Virus record (IMG/VR): IMGVR_UViG_3300037882_001257
Coordinates: 1-64,000 of that record
Length of the DNA: 64,000 nt
From: a virus
Direction: 5' to 3' (one strand)
The notes under the pieces were generated by a model. It searched no databases. It was not told the DNA's origin and saw nothing but the letters and a program-made list of their open reading frames with translations. Of the stretch, positions 7,251-17,359 are shown one piece after another. Every line of letters starts with the position of its first letter. Positions within the stretch are counted from its first letter, which is position 1. The translations under genes were made by a program, and so were the position numbers.

Positions 7251-10200
7251 TTGGCTAATAGTTTCAATATCAATGCTAACGTCAAGATGGGTGGACCAGC
7301 GGGTTTAGCTCAAATCGCTCGCTCTATTCAATCATCGTTGAGCAACATTAAAACAAACGTCCAGATTAATATAGACCCCAAAGCTGCGCCCGCTGTTTCC
7401 AAGCTGAATTCAGAACTTCGTAAGCTCAACCTTACGATGATGGATACTACCAAGAATATGCGAGCGATGACCAGCGCGCTCAATAATCTACAAAAAGCCG
7501 CCACTTCTGGAAACGCCGGCATTGCTGCCGTATCTAAAGCAGCAAACAATCAGGCTAAAAGTACCAAGAAAGCCGCAGACGAAACTGGAAAACTTACCTC
7601 GGAGATGGCAGAGTTCGGGCGTATCTCCGGTCTAGCTGTCCGTAGATTTGCTGGCTTTAGCATTGCCACCGGCCTTATCTTTGGCCTCATCGGCGCTATG
7701 AAGAGTGCCGGCAAGGAAGCCTTTGATTTCCAGGGCCAGCTAGTTAAGATTTCGCAGGTTGAAGGCAGCACTGTGAAAAGCCTTAGAGGGTTGCAGGACG
7801 AAGTTACTCGATTAGCAACCACGCTAGGTGTAAGTTCTAAAGACCTGATTAACACTGCTCAAATTTTAGCTCAGGCCGGTTTAAGTGCCAGAGATACTAA
7901 AGTCGCTATGGAAGCGTTAGCTAAAACAACTTTGGCTCCGACTTTTGAAAACATTAATAGCACGGTAGAAGGTTCTATCGCTATTATGTCTCAGTTCGGC
8001 ATCGCAACTAAAGACCTTGAAAAAGCCCTTGGCTCCACTAATAAAGTGGCGGCAGAATTCGCCGTGGAATCTGATGATATTATCCAGGCTGTTCGCAGGG
8101 CCGGTGGTGCTTTTGCGGCTGCGTCAGCGGGCGTTAGCCAGGGAACAGACGCATTCAATGAATTCATTGCTGTGTTTACTAGTGTTCGTGCTACTACCAG
8201 AGAAAGCGCGGAATCTATCGCAACCGGCTTACGTACAGTCTTTACCCGTTTGCAGCGCACTTCTACCATTGACCAACTTGAGGAGTTGGGCATTGCTATG
8301 TCCGATGTAGAGGGAAAATTTATTGGGCCGTTCAAGGCTATTAATAATATCGCTAAGGCATTAGAAAGTATTGACCCAAGAGATAGACGTTTCGCTGCGA
8401 TTGCTGAAGAACTTGGTGGTTTTAGACAAATTTCCAAAGTTATTCCATTGTTATTGCAAACAGAAACACGTATGAAGGCGTTGGCTGCTGCTCAGGCCGG
8501 TCAGACTTCTCTTAGCGAGGATGCTGCTAAAGCTCAAGAGGCTCTTTCTGTTCGTTTCACTAAGGTACGCGAAGAGTTTGTTGCTCTCATTAGAGAAATC
8601 ACGCAAACTGATACATTCAACGCTCTAGTAGATATAACCCTTGAGCTTGCTAAGAATCTAATCAACTTGGCTAGAGTATTCAAGCCGCTTATTCCGCTCA
8701 TCACTGCTTTTGCTGCGATAAAGCTTGGTTCTGGCTTTGTGCAGTTTGGTCAGGGCTTTAAGAAGGGTGTGACTGGTGCTGGTGGCTCTAATGGTATGGG
8801 CCTTGGCCTAGCTAATCTACTCGGTGGACAACGCTTTAATAGTGGTGGTTTGGTTCCAGGTAGAGGGCCAAACAAGGATAGTATTTATGCCCACTTGACT
8901 CCTGGTGAGTTCGTTATTCAGCGTCCTGCTGTGGACGCTTTGGGTGTGAGCTATCTCAATGCTATCAACCGTAACAAGGGTGGTATTGTACCTAAGTTTG
9001 CCACCGGTAGCACAGATAAATTCACCTTATCTAAGAGCCATATAAGCAACAACACGAAAATCCAAGATGAGTTTGGAAATCTTGAGCTAAGTCGTTCCGC
9101 TTCTAAGTCCTCAAAGGCATATAAGGCTGTCGCTCTATTCTTACAGCCACAAGGTATAGATAGACACATCTCTGGTAAACTGCCAATTTCTGCATTTGCG
9201 GGTAAAGAAGGTCTACCAAAAGGCTCTACCCAAAGAACCGAAAGAAGTCTAGTTGCTTCGCAATTTGGCGGCTCTGATGGTGTGCCATTTGAGATTATCT
9301 CTGCAAGTCTGACCAAGAACGCTTCTAGGGCTTTTGAGAGTCAACTTAAGACTGCTTTGACTGGATTCTTACGAAATCAAAGTTCTGGCTTGGTTGGTCC
9401 AGAATATGCGTTTTCTAAGCAGAAGATTAGACAGTCTTTGTCAGCGGGTCAATTTAACTTCCCAAGCATCTCTGGAAACATGTTTGAAGCGATGTTGGCT
9501 TCTTCTAGTCAACCATTTGATGATAAGAGGGCTTCTAATTCCACTTTTGACTTTGCTTCCACTTCGCCACAAGTTGCGAAGTCATTTGGTTTAAACACAG
9601 ACGAATCTACCTATCGAGGAGATGCGAAAAGAAGCTATAATGACGACGCTATCGGTTCTCTTTCCAAAAAAGTCAGAAACCAGATTCGCAATGATATTAA
9701 GCTATCCAGGAAAGCTGTCGGGGGTTCTGTAGGTGAAGATGAAGCTAACGCTATGGTTGCTCCTGGTGAGTATATCTTGGGTCGCCCTGCCGTGCAACGG
9801 CTTGGGGTTGGCGGCGCTAGAAAACTTAATAACGCTCACAAGAAGGGATTTGTTACGGGTGGTTTATTTGGTTCTTATCCAGGATTTGTTGACGGAGACG
9901 AGGTCAAAAAAAGACAGGAAGAAATCAAGAGACAGGCCGAAATTAGACAGAATCAACAACGCATAAGAGAAGAGGCTGCTCGAAAGAAAAGGGAAAGGGT
10001 GTTGGGACCAACGCCTAGAAATCCTACCCTGGCAGACATAAAGAACCGTGCAAATGCTAGAAAGTTAGGACAAGCGCCAAGAATTCCCGGTTCTATTCCG
10101 GGGGCTTTTAGGCCAGAACCTATCGTTCCGGTTGCCCCTATTATTGTACCTCCACTCGCAGATAGTGGTGTAAACCGAGCGGGTTCAAGTGTAGGTATAG

Positions 10201-13200
10201 ACTTAAGCAAACCCCTCGCTGTTGTCCCTCCACAACCAAATATTACAATCACCTCAGAACCAACAGGGGTAGTTCGCGCAAATCCTCCTCGCCCAACAGC
10301 GGCAGGGAGACCGATTCCATCATTTGCTGCAAGCAGACAACAAGCTAAATTTGCTGAAGCTGCTAAAGCTGCTAACGCTCCAGACCCACAATTACAAAAG
10401 CAGCTTGATGCTATTAAGAAAAATCCTGCCGCTAATGCTGCGTTTATCGAGGGGCCTCTAGGTGGTAATTTTACACCTAAGACAACAAAAGTAACGAGCC
10501 TAGACGCTAAGGCGGCTGCTGCGGCTGCTAAAGAGGCATCTCTAAGCAGTAGAGCGTTTAAAACTCTAGCTGGCAGTATGAAGAAAGCTAAAGACGGCAC
10601 ATCTAACATGGTTAGTGGTTTGGGCCAATACGTAGCAAAAGCTCAAGCAAAGGTCAAGGCAGAGGATGCGCTATTAGCTAAGATTTCTAGCGGTAAAGCT
10701 TCTGATAAAGAGATAGCTCAGGGCCAATCTATTACTCAGCGAAGGGAAGCTAAGTCAACCCGACGAGCTATAGCTTTAGCTGGTACTATTGCTGCCGCTG
10801 GTTTTCTTCAGCAGGGTTTACAAGCTGAAGGCGAAAGAACCGGTAACGCAAATCTTTCCGGTGTTGGTGCCGCCCTTGGTGGTGGTATAACAGGTGCCGC
10901 TCTTGGGGCACAAGTGGGTGGTCCGGTCGGCGCCATTATAGGTGGAACACTTGGTGCAGCATCGTCTGGTATTAGCGCGTTCAAGAATGCATTAGAAAGT
11001 ATAGCTAATAAAAAGCACGAAGATTCTATTAACAAACTTACCAATTCGTTGGATAAGCTGTCTTCATCTAGTACGGATTTTGCTGAAAACCTTAAGGGTG
11101 TTAGTGCAGCTATTGGACAAGCTAGAGAAAGCGCTATTAATGTTGCGGCTACTCGGAATCAAAATGAATTAGGAACTTTTGGACAACTTACTAATGTTGG
11201 CTTAGCTTTTGGTGCTTTTGGAGACACTCGTGAAGAAAACGATTCTTTCAAGACTGATAATAAATTAGCTGCTCTTGGTGGTGCTGGCTTTACCACATTT
11301 ATAGGTGAAAGAATCGGTAATATCTCTAGTAAAAGAGAAAGAAGAGAGGCGGCACGTAGAGGTCGTTCACTTCTTGGTGGAGAAGTCTTAGAGGGTCACA
11401 GGGTCGAAATCGGCGCAGCAGAAAATAGCGTACAAGAAGCACTAAAGAGAGGCGTCTCGCTTGACGACCTTCTAAAAGATAGAGATTTGGTAGCTGGCCT
11501 AGCATTTAAAGATAAGAAAGCCGGTGAAGCGTTTTCTTTGCAGGACAGAATAGATGACTTAGATGTAACGCCCGCTGAAAGACTCACCATTCTATACAAA
11601 GAGGGGGAGCCAGCCCTACGGAAATATGCTGAAGAATCGTTAAAACGAATCACTCTTGAGAAAAAACTAGCTGACGCTTCTAAATTAGCGGCTGAGTCTG
11701 TTGATTTAATGATTAAGAGATTCACAGATTTGAATTCTAGAATTCAGGCCAGCAACGAACAGCTAAGCTACTTTTTTATAGAGAGTCAAGCAAATTTGGC
11801 TGCTTTAAGAGGCGAATTTGAAGCCAAGCAAGAACCAGTCAATGTATTCAAAAACATCAGAGGGTTTTCCGAAGATAGAGTTAATCAAGAAGCTGCAAGT
11901 CTTGCCAAGGTATTAAACCGCGCTGGTAAAACACAAGAAGCTAATGATATTACCACTAGCGTTTCTGTTGCTAAGCAATTGCAGACAGTTCTTCCAAAAG
12001 CTATTGGCGATGTATTAAATACTGGCTTGTTAGAGGGGAGTAGCGCCACTGAGGTCTTTAGCACCATCGAAGATGCTTTAACTAGTCGTTTAGGTGTAGC
12101 TGAGCTACCAAAAGCAATTAGAGATAGCTTGCGTAGCCAAGTATTTAAAACCTTAGAAGGAGACAGACAACAGCAGGTTGGAGCAGAAGAAAAAATACAA
12201 GAGCTGCGGGACATTGATACCACTTCTATAACTGAAGCTGCTCTCTCTAACGCCGCAACTCTTGCTGACGGCCTTGCCGCTTTCAATAAGAAGTTTTCCG
12301 ATGTTCTAACTCAAAGACTAGAAATAGAGAGACGTATCACCGATGGTGTTAATCAAGCAGCCGCCGGGAGAATTGATGCAGATGCGAAAATCTCTGCTTT
12401 GTTAGACAAGGATACTCCTGATAATATCCGCGCGTTTGGAAGAAGACGAGCCAGTGTCTTTACGGGTGGTGAAACAGACCCATCTAAGATTTTAGCAACT
12501 ATAAAAGCACAGGGTACTCAACTACAAGCAGCTAGGGATTCGTTCTCTAGTAATCCTAAAGATATTGTAGCTTTTACTGAAATAGCCAGACTTACTAATG
12601 AAATGGCTAAGAATAGAGAGGCTCTAAAAGCACTGACTGATACAAGTGCTGAGCTAGAAGCTACTCAAAAGGAATTAGCGGAGCTTGACAGAAAGAAAGA
12701 AACAGCGGGTAAAACCCTAAAGCAATTAGCTACTGGCGGTCCAGAGGAACAACTGGAATTCAGACGTAGATTAGCTCTAGGTGGTAGATTAGCAGCGGGT
12801 GGTCAACTAAGGGGTGATGCTCTTGGGCAAGGTCTAGCTGGATTAGAGGAATTCGGAGACCTACTAGAAAGCCTCGATATAATTAAGAAAGACAAACGTA
12901 AGAATCTAGACAGGGCTGGTAACGAGGCTATCGTCGGTGCCCTACCTCAAGATTTAAGGGACTTCTTTGCTAAGCAAGGAAAGAGCGAGGATTTTATTGC
13001 AGATAGACTATCTGGAGACGATAGAGGTACTGTCGTTGAAAAGCTTAAAGAAGCCCAAGACAAAGCTTTGATAGCACAAGGTGCGCTAACACAAGCAACA
13101 GATTTGAATCGAGAGGCTCTCGATGCTAATACCAACGCACTAAGAAGATTATTTGCTTCTCGACCAACAGAGGAAATTGGTAAGTCTGCTGGTGGTCGCA

Positions 13201-15431
13201 TTTTTGGTTACGGAAACAAAGACAGTGTAAGAGCTAGGTTAACTCCGGGTGAATATGTTGTAAACAAAGCATCGGCTAGTAAGTACATGCCTCTATTGGC
13301 TGCTATAAATGCCGGTGCTGTGCCCTCTCAGAAAATGGCTAGTGGTGGTGTTGCTCAGCGGCGATATATTAATGAATATTCATCTGGAGGACAGCAGCGG
13401 GGCTATAATTCTGAAATCGAATACCAATACGCAAACACAAACGCTGTTGACAAAGTTTTAAATAGGGGCTTTAACGATGATAGCCTACCCTTCAATCAGA
13501 GATTTGTTCCTGGCGTGGGAGCGGCTGGTCCTTATGACATTATGCAGGACGGTGTTCTTTATAGAGCTACGCCAGCAGAAATAGCCCAAAGAGAACAAGC
13601 TGATGCCGTTGAGCGTGCAGAAGAAGAAGCAAAAAGACGTAATTCAGATTCGTATCGAAACAGACGAGACCCTGTACGTCCACCTGTTCCGGTGGCAAGA
13701 GGAGCTAGCGATTTTATCAGTGGTATTGTCTCTAGAGGGGGGGTTGCTCTATCGGATGGCATATCTAACGCAGCAACCAATATAGCAAATGGTATTCAAA
13801 GCCCAAATCAAGTTTCTGGTGGCTATTTGCCTCCTGGCTTAAAACTAGACACTGAAACGCAAAACCAAATAGTGGCAGATGCTCGACTAGCTGCGGGTTA
13901 CCCTGGCCCAGGAGCGCATTTACCAGCCGGTCCTCAAACAGCACCTATTGTATCTGGTAGAAAACTTACACCGCAAGAAATGTTAGATAATCGTGCGGCT
14001 CGTAGATACAATAGCCAGACTCCATTGTTTAGAGCAGCTAATACTTTTGACCAATTCCAAGAACAGATTAAGGCTGGCCCAGTAGGTGCTATCGCTTCTA
14101 GAACGAATAGAAGAACGGCAGAACAGGAAAAGAGAAAGCAAAGAGCCGCAACTAGACTATCCAATGACTCTAAAGTAGGAAGTACTAAGCCCGCTGCGAA
14201 TAGGCTAAGTCGAGATGAAATAGCGGCTAAGGTAGCTGCTGCTAAACAAGCTGGTTTTGGTGCTGGAACAGGGGCGGCCGGTAAGGCCGCCGGTAAGGCC
14301 GTCTATAAGACATCTATTAGCGGTGACGGCACTGAAACTGTTACGTATCAAGATGGTTCTACTGAAGTGCGTAGAAGAACAGCCTTAAATAACAGAAGTG
14401 GTCAAGCTTCTCGTTTTGATGGTACGGCTTTAGCTGCCGCTAGAGAAGCTACTATAGCTGGTGATGAAAGACGAGCAAAAGAAGCGGCAGACGCTCCTGG
14501 TCGTAGACAGAAAACGGCTGCTCAAGCAGCAGCTATTAGGAACGCTAGAGCTACACTGAAGGGTGTTGCTACTTTCGGGTTTACTCCTTCTCAAAAAGCC
14601 GCAGCGCGTAGTGCAAGACAACTGTTGTTAGATAACGGCTTGGTAAGAGAAGCAGAACAATTTACCAATGCTGGTAGACGACTTCAAGAGACTAACCAAG
14701 AAAGAGCTTCTAATAAATCGTTTCAAGCGCTCTATCCGGGCTATGACTCATCTTCGCCAGAAGAAAGACGAAGCAAAGACATTGTGACTATAAATTACCT
14801 AGGCACTGGATATTCTAGTAAAGAAGAAGGAGAAGCTAAGCTTAAAGGCTTACGCAGTCAATTGGAAGAAGCCAACAAACCTAAGAAACCACAATCTGTC
14901 AACGGTTTTAGAACTAGAACCAGACCAAGAGGTTACGCACTTGGTGGTGGTGTTCCAGGTATTGGCAACAGCGATATTGTTCCTGCAATATTAACACCAG
15001 GAGAATTCGTTCTAAACAAAAAGGCTGTTCAAGCCCTTGGTATGAATAACCTACACACCTTTAACAACAAGTTTAACAAGGGTGGCTCGGTTGTGCCACA
15101 AAGACTTAATAGTGGCGGTGCTGCATCTGGAGGGTGGAACTTCTCTGGTCTGGAAAGAATATTGCCGAGTTTTGCTACTTCTATAACATTAGCAAGTGAC
15201 ACACTCACAAAAACCGTAGATGCACTAAATAAATTAAGCGGTTTGAAAGTCACGCACGAAGTTACTATTGCAAGACAAGAAGTGGTGGTTTCTACTCCTG
15301 ACCTACAGGGAAATTTTGAGGCTCAGATATTGGATAGAGTTACTACTATGATTCAACAAGTAGTTGGTCAACAGCAAGTGCTAGAGAATGCCCCAGGCGG
15401 TGTCGAGAATATTCCAGGTAGGAGCGCATAA
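7251..15431 (+). CDS. tail tape measure protein
   Basis: 2,726 residues, start TTG 7251 with AGGTG 6 bases upstream. It sets tail length and occupies the tube lumen. Residues about 150-350 form the TP901-type minor-tail domain (FDFQGQLVKISQVEG, TRLATTLGVSSKDL, TTRESAESIATGL). Hydrophobic segments lie at about 122-150, 1170-1190 and 1205-1245 (glycine zipper). Four copies of an LTPGEF/Y-type motif lie near residues 550, 836, 1998 and 2582, each preceded by a GG-rich turn. Long coiled-coil stretches fill the rest. Residues about 585-825 look different and carry nuclease-like residues (separate entry). At about 0.15 nm per residue, the general rule, the tail would be near 400 nm. Confidence 0.93.
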   Translation: MANSFNINANVKMGGPAGLAQIARSIQSSLSNIKTNVQINIDPKAAPAVSKLNSELRKLNLTMMDTTKNMRAMTSALNNLQKAATSGNAGIAAVSKAANNQAKSTKKAADETGKLTSEMAEFGRISGLAVRRFAGFSIATGLIFGLIGAMKSAGKEAFDFQGQLVKISQVEGSTVKSLRGLQDEVTRLATTLGVSSKDLINTAQILAQAGLSARDTKVAMEALAKTTLAPTFENINSTVEGSIAIMSQFGIATKDLEKALGSTNKVAAEFAVESDDIIQAVRRAGGAFAAASAGVSQGTDAFNEFIAVFTSVRATTRESAESIATGLRTVFTRLQRTSTIDQLEELGIAMSDVEGKFIGPFKAINNIAKALESIDPRDRRFAAIAEELGGFRQISKVIPLLLQTETRMKALAAAQAGQTSLSEDAAKAQEALSVRFTKVREEFVALIREITQTDTFNALVDITLELAKNLINLARVFKPLIPLITAFAAIKLGSGFVQFGQGFKKGVTGAGGSNGMGLGLANLLGGQRFNSGGLVPGRGPNKDSIYAHLTPGEFVIQRPAVDALGVSYLNAINRNKGGIVPKFATGSTDKFTLSKSHISNNTKIQDEFGNLELSRSASKSSKAYKAVALFLQPQGIDRHISGKLPISAFAGKEGLPKGSTQRTERSLVASQFGGSDGVPFEIISASLTKNASRAFESQLKTALTGFLRNQSSGLVGPEYAFSKQKIRQSLSAGQFNFPSISGNMFEAMLASSSQPFDDKRASNSTFDFASTSPQVAKSFGLNTDESTYRGDAKRSYNDDAIGSLSKKVRNQIRNDIKLSRKAVGGSVGEDEANAMVAPGEYILGRPAVQRLGVGGARKLNNAHKKGFVTGGLFGSYPGFVDGDEVKKRQEEIKRQAEIRQNQQRIREEAARKKRERVLGPTPRNPTLADIKNRANARKLGQAPRIPGSIPGAFRPEPIVPVAPIIVPPLADSGVNRAGSSVGIDLSKPLAVVPPQPNITITSEPTGVVRANPPRPTAAGRPIPSFAASRQQAKFAEAAKAANAPDPQLQKQLDAIKKNPAANAAFIEGPLGGNFTPKTTKVTSLDAKAAAAAAKEASLSSRAFKTLAGSMKKAKDGTSNMVSGLGQYVAKAQAKVKAEDALLAKISSGKASDKEIAQGQSITQRREAKSTRRAIALAGTIAAAGFLQQGLQAEGERTGNANLSGVGAALGGGITGAALGAQVGGPVGAIIGGTLGAASSGISAFKNALESIANKKHEDSINKLTNSLDKLSSSSTDFAENLKGVSAAIGQARESAINVAATRNQNELGTFGQLTNVGLAFGAFGDTREENDSFKTDNKLAALGGAGFTTFIGERIGNISSKRERREAARRGRSLLGGEVLEGHRVEIGAAENSVQEALKRGVSLDDLLKDRDLVAGLAFKDKKAGEAFSLQDRIDDLDVTPAERLTILYKEGEPALRKYAEESLKRITLEKKLADASKLAAESVDLMIKRFTDLNSRIQASNEQLSYFFIESQANLAALRGEFEAKQEPVNVFKNIRGFSEDRVNQEAASLAKVLNRAGKTQEANDITTSVSVAKQLQTVLPKAIGDVLNTGLLEGSSATEVFSTIEDALTSRLGVAELPKAIRDSLRSQVFKTLEGDRQQQVGAEEKIQELRDIDTTSITEAALSNAATLADGLAAFNKKFSDVLTQRLEIERRITDGVNQAAAGRIDADAKISALLDKDTPDNIRAFGRRRASVFTGGETDPSKILATIKAQGTQLQAARDSFSSNPKDIVAFTEIARLTNEMAKNREALKALTDTSAELEATQKELAELDRKKETAGKTLKQLATGGPEEQLEFRRRLALGGRLAAGGQLRGDALGQGLAGLEEFGDLLESLDIIKKDKRKNLDRAGNEAIVGALPQDLRDFFAKQGKSEDFIADRLSGDDRGTVVEKLKEAQDKALIAQGALTQATDLNREALDANTNALRRLFASRPTEEIGKSAGGRIFGYGNKDSVRARLTPGEYVVNKASASKYMPLLAAINAGAVPSQKMASGGVAQRRYINEYSSGGQQRGYNSEIEYQYANTNAVDKVLNRGFNDDSLPFNQRFVPGVGAAGPYDIMQDGVLYRATPAEIAQREQADAVERAEEEAKRRNSDSYRNRRDPVRPPVPVARGASDFISGIVSRGGVALSDGISNAATNIANGIQSPNQVSGGYLPPGLKLDTETQNQIVADARLAAGYPGPGAHLPAGPQTAPIVSGRKLTPQEMLDNRAARRYNSQTPLFRAANTFDQFQEQIKAGPVGAIASRTNRRTAEQEKRKQRAATRLSNDSKVGSTKPAANRLSRDEIAAKVAAAKQAGFGAGTGAAGKAAGKAVYKTSISGDGTETVTYQDGSTEVRRRTALNNRSGQASRFDGTALAAAREATIAGDERRAKEAADAPGRRQKTAAQAAAIRNARATLKGVATFGFTPSQKAAARSARQLLLDNGLVREAEQFTNAGRRLQETNQERASNKSFQALYPGYDSSSPEERRSKDIVTINYLGTGYSSKEEGEAKLKGLRSQLEEANKPKKPQSVNGFRTRTRPRGYALGGGVPGIGNSDIVPAILTPGEFVLNKKAVQALGMNNLHTFNNKFNKGGSVVPQRLNSGGAASGGWNFSGLERILPSFATSITLASDTLTKTVDALNKLSGLKVTHEVTIARQEVVVSTPDLQGNFEAQILDRVTTMIQQVVGQQQVLENAPGGVENIPGRSA
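9000..9720 (+). other. candidate PD-(D/E)XK-like domain inside the tape measure
   Basis: Tape measure residues about 585-825, between the first and second PGEF/Y motifs, form a compact mixed alpha/beta segment. In order it contains GNMFE (E746), TFDF (D767) and GDAK (D791-x-K793), the order and spacing of catalytic residues in PD-(D/E)XK nucleases. The residues are visible; the fold and any activity are inference. It might have a role during DNA ejection or be an inert insertion. Confidence 0.35.
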
Positions 15432-16978
15432 TGGCTATAACTTTAACATATGGTTCATATAACTTCTCTCCAATCCCAATGATTTCCTACAATAAGGAAT
15501 ACATTAAGAGCGGGGATGGTACTCATATTGGTACTACTTATAGTGGTTCTTTGACAGGAACTTTACAGCTACCGTCTGGTACAAGTGGTATCACATCCCT
15601 TATTGCGCTACAAGACAGCTTGAGAGAGGCATTCTCCCAAGAGGGCAAGTGTTTAATTCTGACTTGCGACGCCACAGTATTATTGCAAGTGGCCCCACGT
15701 ATTACTAGTATATCGTTTAGTGAATCCAACAATAATTGGGTTATTAACATGCCTTATACTATTACATTAGAGTGGGACGAGGAGCCTTCATCTGGTGGTG
15801 AAGATGGAGACTTGATGCCTCCATATATCCAGAGTATTACTAGCGACTGGAATATTGAATTTTTAGAAGATAGTAACTACCACACTTGGACACTAGAAGA
15901 TGGTGGGAACACCGTAGATACGATTCCGTATGTGGCTCGTATTTCACAGACTTGCAGCGCAGTCGGAAAGAGGCACTATGAATGCACCGGAACCGGGGCG
16001 GGTTTATCCTCTACCGGTTGGGAACAGGCTCGCACCTGGGTTCTAGCTAACTTACCAGCAACTCCAACGACTGCGTATGTAGTTCAATCTGGCATCATTA
16101 ACCTAGACATTGACGAGATGGGGTTTTTCAACCATACCAGAAGTGTTGTGCTGAATGAACATGCGGGCGAAATAAGTGTGGCTCAGTCCTGGCTAGTGTT
16201 TCCAAGTGGATTAAATGGCGTTCCAGGTAATGCTTTAGAAGATTATAGCGTAGAGATAGGAAGTTCTATAGATGGCGGCACTTCTAGCGTGAGCATCAAC
16301 GGCACTATCAACGGATTAGAAACTAGAAGCTATGGCTCTAGCCCTGGTGATTTTACCGTAACAGCCACGAAGTATGATAGGGCACTCACCTATTGGAATG
16401 CCATGCAAAGCCGCCTATATTGGAGAGCGCAAAAAGCCCTCGAAAATAGCGGGGCCACCATTTACAACCCTCTTAACCTATCAGCACTAAACACTTCGTT
16501 AGGTCATAATCCAAAAGCGGGGACAATTACATACTCATATCAATACGACACGCGGCCATGTAATTATGTGACCGGTGCCCTAATTGAAAACATTACAATG
16601 GATGACCAGCATCCTACAGATGTAATTGCAGAGATAGTGGTTCCTGGTAGAAGCCGTGGTCCAATCTTGCAAGAGATTTCCACTGTTACCGCTGGAAGCC
16701 GCTCTGTTAGTGTCGATGTAGTAATGGCACCAACAAGCGGCAATTGCACCAGTGCATCAACTCTGTTTTCCTCATTGATTAGTAAGGACAATGCACCGGT
16801 TGCTCAAGTGGAAGGTTTGATGTGCGCCCTAGAGACAGAACTAGTGGCAGCATATAGTCAAGTGTTTAAGGTTAGCGACACGGACAATTGGCAACCAAAG
16901 TCTAGTAGATACACTAGAAATGTTACATGGCAGTTTACCAACTGTTCTGGTACTCCACCAAGCACATCGTTTTGTTAA
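15431..16978 (+). CDS. distal tail/baseplate-type protein
   Basis: 515 residues, ATG overlapping the tape measure stop by one base. It is beta-rich and contains many Ser/Thr/Gly loops, with no transmembrane or enzymatic motif. The N-terminal 130 residues (SGSLTGTLQLPSG, ISFSESNNNWVINMPY) look like a compact domain of the kind that caps the tube end; the rest is an elaborated beta structure. Position directly after the tape measure is that of the distal tail protein. The product name is inferred from position. Confidence 0.6.
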   Translation: MAITLTYGSYNFSPIPMISYNKEYIKSGDGTHIGTTYSGSLTGTLQLPSGTSGITSLIALQDSLREAFSQEGKCLILTCDATVLLQVAPRITSISFSESNNNWVINMPYTITLEWDEEPSSGGEDGDLMPPYIQSITSDWNIEFLEDSNYHTWTLEDGGNTVDTIPYVARISQTCSAVGKRHYECTGTGAGLSSTGWEQARTWVLANLPATPTTAYVVQSGIINLDIDEMGFFNHTRSVVLNEHAGEISVAQSWLVFPSGLNGVPGNALEDYSVEIGSSIDGGTSSVSINGTINGLETRSYGSSPGDFTVTATKYDRALTYWNAMQSRLYWRAQKALENSGATIYNPLNLSALNTSLGHNPKAGTITYSYQYDTRPCNYVTGALIENITMDDQHPTDVIAEIVVPGRSRGPILQEISTVTAGSRSVSVDVVMAPTSGNCTSASTLFSSLISKDNAPVAQVEGLMCALETELVAAYSQVFKVSDTDNWQPKSSRYTRNVTWQFTNCSGTPPSTSFC

Positions 16979-16987
16979 AGGTTTTAT

Positions 16988-17359
16988 ATGGCAGCAACTA
17001 AAGCAACATCTACACTATTTAGTAATCAGGTTCTCACCGGTGGTACAGGAACTACTACGAGTAGCGCAGCGACAATAAGCACGTCGTTTGGTGCCTCTAT
17101 GTTCTTGAAAATTACCAATGGGGCAACTGCGCCCGCCACTGGTGCCGCTATGACCATAGAGGTAAGCCCGGACGGTAGTAACTACTATAAATTCACCGGA
17201 AGTGCCGACCTGCAAGGAAGCACAGTAAATAGCGCTGTTGTATCCAAGCAGGTAGAGCTACCAATTGGCGTAGGATATGTTCGAGTCCAGGCGGACCACG
17301 GCAACAGTCAAAATGTCACCATAAGGGCTGAAGTAACCCATATTACAGCAATCACTTAA
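16988..17359 (+). CDS. small beta-structured tail protein
   Basis: 123 residues, ATG 16988 with AAAGG upstream. It is composed almost entirely of Thr/Ser/Ala/Gly-rich strands (TIEVSPDGSNYYKF, VGYVRVQADHG), like a jelly-roll or Ig-like decoration domain. The stop overlaps the next ATG (TAATG). Probably a tail-tip or decoration protein; no specific family. Confidence 0.6.
   Translation: MAATKATSTLFSNQVLTGGTGTTTSSAATISTSFGASMFLKITNGATAPATGAAMTIEVSPDGSNYYKFTGSADLQGSTVNSAVVSKQVELPIGVGYVRVQADHGNSQNVTIRAEVTHITAIT

Noticed and set aside
9953-10609. 218-residue - strand open frame within the tape measure gene
   Set aside because: Composition (Ala/Gly/Leu-rich) is the mirror of the Ala-rich tape measure codons; no ribosome site and no support on the opposite strand.
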